NCBI GenBank assembly: GCA_949284665.1
Contig: CASDWR010000082.1
Location: 1 to 21,366, forward strand
DNA length: 21,366 bases
Origin: an uncultured Rikenellaceae bacterium
GTDB lineage: Bacteria; Bacteroidota; Bacteroidia; Bacteroidales; Rikenellaceae
Direction: 5' to 3'
The notes beneath the pieces are model-generated. The model searched no databases. It was not told where the DNA came from and saw only the letters and a program-made list of their open reading frames with translations. Numbering within the stretch: position 1 is the stretch's first letter; each line of letters starts with the position of its first letter. This document shows, one piece after another, positions 1 through 6,880 of the stretch. The translations under genes were made by a program, and so were the position numbers.

Positions 1-73
1 CAATAGCTCAGTTGGTTAGAGCACCTGACTGTTAATCAGGGGGTCGCAGGTTCAAGTCCTGCTTGAGGAGCCA
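1..73 (+). tRNA. tRNA-Asn (anticodon GTT), 5' end cut by the window edge
   Basis: The sequence folds as a tRNA. The anticodon arm is CCTGA-CTGTTAA-TCAGG with anticodon GTT, and the T arm contains GGTTCAAGTCC. The 3' acceptor strand TTGAGGA is followed by discriminator G and an encoded CCA at 71-73. The acceptor strand predicts a 5' start of TCCTCAA, but the window opens at CAA, so four bases lie outside. The D arm (AGCTCAGTTGGTTAGAGC) is intact. Nothing suggests a pseudo-tRNA. Confidence 0.95.
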
Positions 74-119
74 AAGCGGACAAGTCGTGGAAAAATGCGG
101 TTTGTCCGCTTTCTTTTTG
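73..119 (+). terminator. Rho-independent terminator of the tRNA-Asn gene
   Basis: An 11-bp perfect inverted repeat (AAAGCGGACAA at 73-83 and TTGTCCGCTTT at 102-112) encloses an 18-nt loop and is followed by CTTTTT. The stem starts at the last base of the tRNA CCA. This is the expected layout for a terminator of a tRNA transcript. Confidence 0.8.
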
Positions 120-440
120 TTTGCTACACTCTGTCCTTCAGGGATTTACAATATAGAAACTATTGACTGCGAGAGGTTCAATCTGGTCCGATTTTTTATC
201 ATAGAAAATCCCCTGTGGGAAAATCAGATTTTGCAAATGCCGTTTACTTCCGTTCATGGCTCGTTTGTTTTTTGGGAAATTTGCCGAACTCCAGAATTCG
301 ATCCCTTGATTGTCTACAGGGAAAGTTATGAAACAGTGAAAAAATTATGAAATAATTCATCGCCTTATCGTTTGATTTCCCGTTAAAAAAGTTACCTTTG
401 TAAGGTTCTAACTCGTTTAATTCTATATCAGGGAAGAGAT
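120..440. other. Intergenic spacer between tRNA-Asn and the nagB-like gene
   Basis: About 320 nt with no credible gene. The only plus-strand reading frame here starts inside the tRNA and has no recognisable protein features. The right end is AT-rich and holds the promoter described separately. I saw no second copy of the tRNA 3' end in the window, so nothing here marks an integration site. Confidence 0.6.
371..400 (+). promoter_or_regulatory. Candidate Bacteroidota housekeeping promoter for the nagB/PIG-L gene
   Basis: TTTG at 371-374 and TACCTTTG at 393-400 match the Bacteroidota -33 (TTTG) and -7 (TAnnTTTG) elements, separated by 18 nt. The element ends 40 nt before the ATG at 441, which would give a 5' leader of roughly 35 nt. 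A purine-rich GGGAAGAG lies just upstream of the start codon. The spacer is slightly short for the consensus. Confidence 0.55.
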
Positions 441-2378
441 ATGATCAAGTGCGTTTTACCCGCCGATGGCGGATTGATCGAAGAGGGTGCCCCCTATGAC
501 ATTATCCATCGATATGAGAAGATTCCTACCAAGGTGTTCCCGACAGAAACGGCTGCCGTTGCGATGGTGGCTGATCGGATTATTCAACTGATTAACGATT
601 TTTGTCAAAATCCCACCGATGATTTCGACGATACGACTTTTTCGATCGGAGTGACGACAGGGCGAACCCCCGTGGGACTTTATCGGGAACTCACTGCACG
701 GTGTGCACGGGGAGAGGTAAGTTTTAAGCGTGTGTCGATTTATTCACTCGACGAATTTTATCCGATTGCTCCGACCGAACAACAGAGCCGTAATTACCGG
801 ATTCACGAAGAATTTATTAACCATATCGACGTTTTGCCGGAAAATGTCCACCTGATCGACGGTAGCGTCGGCCTTTCAGATCTTTCGCGTTATTGTGCGG
901 CTTATGATCGGGCGGCATCGAACATCGACCTGATGATTATCAGTATGGGTGTGCAGGGACAGGTCGGGTTTAACGATATCGGTGCTTATGCAAAATCGAA
1001 AACCCGGCTTGTGCAGATGACCAACAATGCACGAAAAATGCAGGCCGAACTCTTCTTCGGGATTAAGAATACCCCGCAAATGGCTATTACAATGGGGATG
1101 GGAACTGTCATGAAGGCCAAACGTATCATTCTGATGGCTTGGGGTGAAGAGAAAGCCGATGTGGTGCATAATGTGGTTGAGGGCGAAATTACGAGTCAGA
1201 TTCCGGCTACCTATCTTCAGGAGCACAATAATATCGAGGTAGTGATCGACGAAAATGCCGCTGAAAAACTTGCCCGTCGGGAAACCCCTTGGCTGGTCGG
1301 AAAATGCGAGTGGACTCCGAAGTTTATTCGAAAGGCGGTGGTTTGGCTTTGCGAAAAAGTGCATAAGCCCATCTTGAAGTTGACATATGAAGATTATATT
1401 GAGAATTCTCTCGGTGAGTTGCTCGAAACAGTAGGCCCGTACGACCAGATCAATATCGACGTTTTCAATGACCTGCAACATACCATTACCGGTTGGCCGG
1501 GAGGAAAGCCCAATGCCGATGATTCGACCCGCCCCGTCCCGTCAAAGCCTTTCCCGAAACGGGTCATTATTTTTTCGCCGCATCCCGATGATGATGTCAT
1601 ATCGATGGGGGGCACGTTTCATCGACTGATTAAGCAAGGCCACGACGTACATGTGGCGTATGAAACATCCGGTAATGTTGCCGTATACGACGATGTCGTC
1701 TTGCAGAATGTCGATACGGCGCGTGAACTGGGTTTCGGCGATCGTTATGAGGAAGTGAAAGCCATCATCGGCTCATACGAACGCGGTAAACCGCAACCCC
1801 GGCCTTTGCTCGATATCAAGGGCGCAATTCGGCGAGCCGAAGCGAGGGCGGCATGCCGGACATTAGGGCTCGATGATCGGACACATGCTCATTTTCTCAA
1901 TCTGCCGTTCTATGAAACGGGAGGGATTAAGAAAGGCGAATTGACGAAAAAAGATATTGATATCATCACTGATTTGTTGGACAAAATCAAGCCGCAGCAG
2001 ATTTATCTGGCGGGTGATCTGAGCGATCCACATGGTACGCACCGTATCTGCACGGAAGCCGTATTGGAAGCGTTGGAAGGCTTCAAGAAGACGGATTGGT
2101 ACAGAGAGTGTATGATATGGCTTTATCGGGGAGCCTGGCAGGAATGGGATCTTGGAAGCGTTGATATGGCGGTTCCCTTGAGTCCCGACGAGTTGCTGAC
2201 CAAACGGCATGCGATTTATCGCCATCTCTCGCAAAAAGATGTCGTCCCGTTCCCCGGAGCCGACAAACGTGAGTTCTGGCAACGGGCGGAAGAACGCACA
2301 CAAAATACGGCTCGTCTTTACGATGGTCTCGGTATGGCAGAATATCAGGCATTGGAGGTCTTTTTGAGGATGAAATAG
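441..2378 (+). CDS. nagB: Glucosamine-6-phosphate deaminase-like (NagB) domain fused to PIG-L/LmbE deacetylase domain
   Basis: A 645-aa cytosolic protein with no signal peptide. Residues about 25-285 are a NagB/sugar-phosphate isomerase-type domain: a phosphate-loop-like TTGRTP (72-77), SLDEF with Asp104 at the position of E. coli NagB Asp72, and GEEKA with Lys238 at the position of Lys208. Residues about 372-640 are a PIG-L/LmbE deacetylase domain with both zinc motifs, HPDDD (381-385) and DPHGTH (529-534). Oddly, the NagB catalytic segment reads GVQGQVGFND, so the positions of E. coli Asp141, His143 and Glu148 are Gln172, Gln174 and Asp179. The fusion is known in Bacteroidales and would suggest deacetylation plus deamination of GlcNAc or GlcNAc-6-P, but deaminase activity here is doubtful. 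The deacetylase site looks intact. It has its own promoter and lies apart from the sulfatase gene. Confidence 0.85.
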   Translation: MIKCVLPADGGLIEEGAPYDIIHRYEKIPTKVFPTETAAVAMVADRIIQLINDFCQNPTDDFDDTTFSIGVTTGRTPVGLYRELTARCARGEVSFKRVSIYSLDEFYPIAPTEQQSRNYRIHEEFINHIDVLPENVHLIDGSVGLSDLSRYCAAYDRAASNIDLMIISMGVQGQVGFNDIGAYAKSKTRLVQMTNNARKMQAELFFGIKNTPQMAITMGMGTVMKAKRIILMAWGEEKADVVHNVVEGEITSQIPATYLQEHNNIEVVIDENAAEKLARRETPWLVGKCEWTPKFIRKAVVWLCEKVHKPILKLTYEDYIENSLGELLETVGPYDQINIDVFNDLQHTITGWPGGKPNADDSTRPVPSKPFPKRVIIFSPHPDDDVISMGGTFHRLIKQGHDVHVAYETSGNVAVYDDVVLQNVDTARELGFGDRYEEVKAIIGSYERGKPQPRPLLDIKGAIRRAEARAACRTLGLDDRTHAHFLNLPFYETGGIKKGELTKKDIDIITDLLDKIKPQQIYLAGDLSDPHGTHRICTEAVLEALEGFKKTDWYRECMIWLYRGAWQEWDLGSVDMAVPLSPDELLTKRHAIYRHLSQKDVVPFPGADKREFWQRAEERTQNTARLYDGLGMAEYQALEVFLRMK

Positions 2379-2791
2379 AAACGCTGTCGATGCGATGACG
2401 GTTGTCTGGGAAAGGCTTTCGGCCAGGTGACAAGATTGCCGGTTTGCCGAATTGGAAGTGTGTTGTTTCGCAACTTTTCGTCCCGAAACAGGACGTCGGT
2501 GAACGAGTCTTCATCGTTCTCGGAAGCAACAGCGAGAAACGAATTCATTTTGCTGTTGTGTGATTGCTATGGGAACAAAAACTATTGGATGGCTCCGCGG
2601 TATGTGTTCCATCATTTGGGTTATTTATGCCCTCCGGGCTTGTATTGTTGTCGTATTGCGGATTTCGGCTGATTCGGGAGATGAGACAGGCTGGCAGGTC
2701 GGGTTGTTGCATAAGGGATGTATTGCCCCGGTCGATTCTTGACCGGTGAACCCACAGGAGAAAATGCCGATGCAGAAAATAGAGAGGAATT
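2379..2791. other. 413-nt spacer between the nagB-like gene and the sulfatase gene
   Basis: I see no gene here. Short plus-strand frames of 60-81 codons exist but have no recognisable motif, and they overlap one another in different frames. Two small inverted repeats are present: TGTTTCG/CGAAACA at 2464-2470 and 2484-2490, and CCGGTC/GACCGG at 2728-2733 and 2741-2746 with a 7-nt loop. Neither is followed by a T tract, so they are weak terminator candidates. No convincing TAnnTTTG promoter was found, although the length of the gap suggests the sulfatase gene has its own. Confidence 0.5.
2728..2746 (+). repeat. Short inverted repeat in the leader of the sulfatase gene
   Basis: CCGGTC and GACCGG form a 6-bp GC-rich stem around the loop GATTCTT, ending 45 nt before the sulfatase ATG. 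It could be an RNA hairpin in the leader or an operator-like dyad. The sequence alone does not decide which, and it may be chance. Confidence 0.35.
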
Positions 2792-4321
2792 ATGTCAGTT
2801 TATCGTAAGTTTGTATATGCCGGCGTGGTTGGGACAATGGTATCTCCGGCAGTAGCGACGGCCCAGAGTTCCGATCGTCCCAATATTATACTTATCATGA
2901 CCGATCAGCAACGGGGCGATGCGATGGGATGTACGAGCCAGGGGGTTGTCATCTCTCCCAATCTGGACGCTTTGGCCCGAGACGGATATCTGTTTACGTC
3001 TGCCTATTCCTCGGTACCCAGCAGTACTCCTGCCCGTGCGGGATTGTTGACCGGTTGTTCGCCTTGGGTCCATGGTATGTTGGGATACGGGGACCAGGCA
3101 CAACGGTACGAACATGAGATGCCGTCGATGCTCAAAGATTTGGGATATGCAGCGATGGCTGTCGGGAAAATGCACTATTATCCGCAGAACAATACCCACA
3201 ATTACGATGTGGTGTTGTTCGACGAAAGCGGTCGCCATACCACGCCCTATTTCGAGAGTGACTATCGAAAGTGGTTTTATTCCCGTTTCTTTGGAGAGAA
3301 TCCCGATAAGACAGGAATTACCTGGAACGAACATCGGGGTGGGGAATACCGACTTCCAGAGGAGGTCCATCCCACCCATTGGACCGCCGATCGTGCCATA
3401 GAGATGATTGAGGGCTACCGATCGGGCAAACCGCTCTATCTGAAAGTATCGTTTGCGCGTCCGCACAGTCCGTATGATCCGCCGCGTCGTTTTGTGGAGA
3501 TGTATACCGGTCGGGATATTCCGGTTCCGGCAAAAGGCGATTGGGTCCCCGAATCATGGAGGGAACAGAAACGCCCTGAGGATGATAAAAACGCTTATAT
3601 CGGCAATTTCGGAGATACGTATGCGTGTAATTCCCGCCTTCACTATTATGCTTCGATCACATTTATCGATGAACAGATCGGGCGGGTGATCGATGCGCTT
3701 AAACGGAAGGGGATGTACGACAATTCGTTGATCATTTTCCTTTCCGATCATGGAGACATGCTCGGCGATCATTGCCTGTGGCGCAAAACTTACCCCTATG
3801 AGGGATCGGCTGCGATTCCATTCATCGTCAAATTACCCGATTCGGTTGAGTGCATTGTCGCGAAAGGATCGGAGATCGATGCTCCTGTCGAATTGCGCGA
3901 TGTATTGCCCACCTGTTTGGATATCAATGGAGCGGAGCAGCCGGCAGGAATGGATGGCTTTTCGGTTTTGGAATTGCTTCAGAACTCCGATCCCGTTTGG
4001 CGCGAATACATTGATCTGGAACATGCCCGAATCTATTGGCATGACAATTACTGGACTGCCTTGACGGACGGCAGGATGAAGTATATATGGCTTTGTACGC
4101 TCGGTTGTGAACAACTTTTCGACCTTCAGAACGATCCGGAGGAGGAACACAACCTCGCCGATGATCCCGCATACGAACAGGTGCTCGATCGGATGAGGCG
4201 CGCAATGGTGGAACATCTCGAGATTCGCGGTCCGGAATGGGTAGAGGACGGTCGCCTGGTGGTACGAAAGGACCGGGTTATCTATGGACCCAATTTCCCG
4301 GAACCCAGAGAAAAAAAGTGA
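2792..4321 (+). CDS. Exported S1-family (arylsulfatase-type) sulfatase, serine type
   Basis: A 509-aa sulfatase with an N-terminal signal peptide (RK near residue 5, hydrophobic core, cleavage likely after ATA at about 22-24), so periplasmic or secreted. The formylglycine motif is STPAR followed by AGLLTG (78-88). The residue to be matured is Ser78, so an anaerobic sulfatase-maturating enzyme (anSME) should be needed; none is encoded in the window. Other conserved sites are Asp38 in MTDQQ, Arg82, Lys126 and His128 in GKMH, His225 in ARPHSP, Asp319 and His320 in SDHGD, and Lys332. Length is normal for the family. The TPARAGLLTG and PWVHGMLGYG region resembles, from memory, Bacteroides GlcNAc-6-O-sulfatases. 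That specificity suits the neighbouring alpha-GlcNAc enzymes but is inferred. The ATG at 2792 follows a purine-rich GAGAGGAA. Confidence 0.9.
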   Translation: MSVYRKFVYAGVVGTMVSPAVATAQSSDRPNIILIMTDQQRGDAMGCTSQGVVISPNLDALARDGYLFTSAYSSVPSSTPARAGLLTGCSPWVHGMLGYGDQAQRYEHEMPSMLKDLGYAAMAVGKMHYYPQNNTHNYDVVLFDESGRHTTPYFESDYRKWFYSRFFGENPDKTGITWNEHRGGEYRLPEEVHPTHWTADRAIEMIEGYRSGKPLYLKVSFARPHSPYDPPRRFVEMYTGRDIPVPAKGDWVPESWREQKRPEDDKNAYIGNFGDTYACNSRLHYYASITFIDEQIGRVIDALKRKGMYDNSLIIFLSDHGDMLGDHCLWRKTYPYEGSAAIPFIVKLPDSVECIVAKGSEIDAPVELRDVLPTCLDINGAEQPAGMDGFSVLELLQNSDPVWREYIDLEHARIYWHDNYWTALTDGRMKYIWLCTLGCEQLFDLQNDPEEEHNLADDPAYEQVLDRMRRAMVEHLEIRGPEWVEDGRLVVRKDRVIYGPNFPEPREKK

Positions 4322-4342
4322 TCGGTCGGATACCCTTTTTTT
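4311..4342. terminator. Possible bidirectional terminator between converging genes
   Basis: The stop codon of the sulfatase gene sits between an A tract with G (AAAAAAAG, 4311-4318) and CTTTTTTT (4335-4342), which are exact complements. A small GGT/ACC pairing lies inside. The element lies in the 62-nt gap between convergent genes and has T tracts for both strands. The stem is AT-rich, so terminator strength is uncertain. Confidence 0.4.
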
Positions 4343-4383
4343 GGCCCTCGATGGGGGTGAAGGTGTATTATCGATGTGGGGTG

Positions 4384-5634
4384 TCAGTGGCCGATAACCA
4401 GGTACCAAACGACGGTTGAAACCGCTAATGTCAAACCTACAAGACTTTCGAAAGCGATCAGTCTGAGTCGTTCCTTGATGTTCAGTTCTACGGCACCCCC
4501 GGTGGCATGGAAGAAAGAACCGTGCGGCAGATGGTCGAGAACCGTGGCGCCAGAATTGACCATCGCTGCTCCCCAGACAGGAGCTATTCCTGCCCCGAGA
4601 ATTGTTTGAGCAAATGATGCGGAAGCGATCGTTGCCCCTGCGGTTGTAGATGCGGCTGCTGCCGACATCAAAGCACCGGACAACGGGGCGATCAACAGTT
4701 CACCGGTCCCCCAGTGCCGGAGAATGTTTACGATATTCTCGCTGATGGTTGATGCGGAGATGATCCCTGCTATGGCTCCGGTGCCGACCAGCAGCACGGC
4801 GATGCCGGACATTTTTTCGAGACCGAAACCGATGCTTGTTTCCAATTCCCGCCATTTGTTCATGGCTGCGATACCGGCCAACCCGCCGATGGGCAGAGCA
4901 AGCAACGGATCGACCACAATACCGAAAAGCGGTCGCAGGGCGAGTAATAGGATCGAAACTACCGGAGCAATCATGCTTGCCCAAAAGGTTGGGAGTCTCT
5001 TTTCTTGTTCCGTCTCGTTTTCACCGGAGGGAATTCCGCCGATGGCGGGAACTATGCGTACGGCAACGTAAACCGTTATGATCATGCCGATAAATGCCGG
5101 AACGAGATTGACGAACATGACCGAAGAAAGGGGTGCATCGAAATTCTCAGCTGCAATGATGGTGTTTGGATTGGGAGAGATGATGTTCCCGCATTTTCCT
5201 CCCCCGATCATTGCCACCAGCAGTTTGGAGCGTTGAATCGACAATTTTTTCCCGATCATCAGGGCGATCGGTGCAACCGTGATGACGGCGACATCGATGA
5301 AAACACCGACTCCGGTCAACAGGAGCGTCGAAAGGGCAAGGGCAAGATAGACGTGTCGGTTCCCCAGTTTTGCGATGATCGTTTGGGATATCGAGGCTGC
5401 GGCGCCGGTCTTAATCATCACTCCGGACAAGACTCCGGCCGAAAGGATTCGAATGATTGCAGGTGTGATGTCTTTTACGCCTGTCACCATGTCTGCCGTG
5501 GTCTTTTCGAGTCCGGAACCGCCTGCCAGACCGCCTACAACGGCTCCCGCCAGCAGAGCGTAAAAAGGTGATACACGCCGGATGATCAGAATGATTGCCA
5601 GCAAAAGCCCGATCAAGGCCCCCATTGTACTCAT
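4384..5634 (-). CDS. GntP-family permease, likely glycerate or sugar-acid transporter
   Basis: A 416-aa, very hydrophobic inner-membrane protein with about a dozen candidate transmembrane stretches starting at residue 5. The GGGKCGNIISPNPNT segment in the middle, and the alternation of long helices with short Gly/Ala/Thr-rich loops, match the GntP (gluconate:H+ symporter) family, whose members carry gluconate, glycerate and similar sugar acids. Length is close to the usual 430-450 residues. Its ATG overlaps the stop of the glycerate kinase gene by 4 nt (ATGA, 5631-5634), so translation is probably coupled and glycerate is the most likely substrate. The substrate is inferred from this neighbour. 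It is the last gene of the minus-strand block. A second in-frame ATG lies 9 nt downstream of the first. Confidence 0.8.
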   Translation of the reverse strand: MSTMGALIGLLLAIILIIRRVSPFYALLAGAVVGGLAGGSGLEKTTADMVTGVKDITPAIIRILSAGVLSGVMIKTGAAASISQTIIAKLGNRHVYLALALSTLLLTGVGVFIDVAVITVAPIALMIGKKLSIQRSKLLVAMIGGGKCGNIISPNPNTIIAAENFDAPLSSVMFVNLVPAFIGMIITVYVAVRIVPAIGGIPSGENETEQEKRLPTFWASMIAPVVSILLLALRPLFGIVVDPLLALPIGGLAGIAAMNKWRELETSIGFGLEKMSGIAVLLVGTGAIAGIISASTISENIVNILRHWGTGELLIAPLSGALMSAAAASTTAGATIASASFAQTILGAGIAPVWGAAMVNSGATVLDHLPHGSFFHATGGAVELNIKERLRLIAFESLVGLTLAVSTVVWYLVIGH

Positions 5635-6773
5635 TGTCCGATTGTTTTAATGGTTCTCATGATTTGTCCTATCGTACGGCGGATATTGGCTCTTGCGAAC
5701 TCGTTTTCCATGGCTCGTTCGAGTGTTACCGGTCCGGGTACTATCGGGAAAACGGCAGTGAATCCCTGCCTGCACAGTTCTTCGCATGCTTCGACCGATC
5801 CTCCGATTGCGATTACGGGAACCGTTTTGCGCTCTGCAGCCTGCAGGATACCGCTGGGAGCTTTCCCCATGACTGTTTGGGCATCGAGTTTTCCCTCTCC
5901 CGTAATAATGAGGTCACAGTCGTCGATGAGATGGTCGAAATCCATTGCCGAAAGGACGATTTCGATACCTGGCACGAGCGTAGCGCCCAACAGGGCTTTG
6001 AAGCCGCCTCCCAAACCTCCGGCTGCCCCTGCACCTGCGAGTGTAGCCACCTCGATGCCGCAATGCCGACGGATCGTCTCCGCAAAACGATGTAACCCTC
6101 TATCGAGTTTTACTACCGATTCTTTAGACGCCCCTTTTTGAGGTGCAAAAATACAGGCAGCCCCTTGCGGGCCACAGAAAGGATTCTGTACATCGCAAGC
6201 TACGAGAAACTCCGACTCCTCCAGTAGAGGAAGGGCCTGTGACGGATCGATCGTTTCGATGTGCTCCAGATTTTCGCCGGTGCCGTCCAATTCATGTCCT
6301 TTCGCGTCGAGAAATCGGTATCCCAATGCATTCAACATTCCCGTTCCGGCATCGTTTGTCGCACTGCCTCCGATACCTACGATGAATTTACGACATCCGT
6401 GTTTCAAAGCGTCAGCAATCAACTCCCCTGTGCCGTATGTGGTTGTTTTGAGCGGGTTGCGCTCTTGGTGTGCGAGCAAGGGCAACCCGCTTGCCGCAGA
6501 CATCTCGATTACGGCTGTACGACCGTTGTCTATCACGCCGTAACGTGCTTCGATCGGACGCATGAGCGGATCATGAACCAGGACGGTTACATATTCACCT
6601 GCGAGTGTGCGGACCAATGCTTCCACGGTTCCTTCTCCCCCGTCGGCTATGTATATTTTGTCCACTTCGCATTCGGGGAAGACCTCCAGAATACCCGCTT
6701 CTACGCTGTCGGCTACCTCACCCGAGCCGAGCGATCCTTTGAAGGAGTCGGCAGCCACGACTATTTTATGCAT
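5631..6773 (-). CDS. Glycerate kinase (GarK/GlxK family)
   Basis: A 380-aa cytosolic kinase that phosphorylates glycerate, normally to 2-phosphoglycerate, feeding lower glycolysis. From the ATG at 6773 the protein begins MHKIVVAADSFKGSL, matching the family's usual start; the frame extends 9 nt upstream to a TTG at 6782, which I rejected. Diagnostic segments are DSFKGSL (about 9-15), ADGGEGT (43-49), YGTGEL, GIGGSATND (133-141), PQKGAS, GAGAAGG and TGEGKLDAQT (291-300). All are intact and the length is normal. The stop codon overlaps the start of the GntP-family permease gene, the usual uptake-plus-kinase pairing. A 107-nt gap separates it from the GH89 gene upstream, so it may be a separate transcription unit. 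No promoter consensus was recognised in that gap. Confidence 0.92.
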   Translation of the reverse strand: MHKIVVAADSFKGSLGSGEVADSVEAGILEVFPECEVDKIYIADGGEGTVEALVRTLAGEYVTVLVHDPLMRPIEARYGVIDNGRTAVIEMSAASGLPLLAHQERNPLKTTTYGTGELIADALKHGCRKFIVGIGGSATNDAGTGMLNALGYRFLDAKGHELDGTGENLEHIETIDPSQALPLLEESEFLVACDVQNPFCGPQGAACIFAPQKGASKESVVKLDRGLHRFAETIRRHCGIEVATLAGAGAAGGLGGGFKALLGATLVPGIEIVLSAMDFDHLIDDCDLIITGEGKLDAQTVMGKAPSGILQAAERKTVPVIAIGGSVEACEELCRQGFTAVFPIVPGPVTLERAMENEFARANIRRTIGQIMRTIKTIGQ

Positions 6774-6880
6774 GGTTTTCAAAATCGGTTTTGTTGTCGT
6801 TAGGTCTGTTTGTTTTCTATTTGTCCGTCGATTCCGCAGGATATTGTCTGCTCGGGTACCCGGAACATGAATTTCTCAAT

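Noticed and set aside
1..73. tRNA-Asn as an integration site for a mobile island
   Set aside because: No duplicated tRNA 3' end, integrase or mobility gene was found in the window.
63..350. 95-codon plus-strand frame at the left end
   Set aside because: It starts inside the tRNA acceptor stem and runs through the tRNA terminator; no protein motif or start context supports it.
2560..2742. 60-codon hydrophobic frame in the spacer before the sulfatase gene
   Set aside because: Looks a little like a small membrane protein, but it overlaps a similar-length frame in another phase and has no ribosome-binding or promoter support.
5631..6782. TTG start for glycerate kinase at 6782 and GTG start for SusD at 16800
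   Set aside because: In both genes an ATG three codons downstream gives the family's normal amino terminus, so the upstream rare starts are unlikely.
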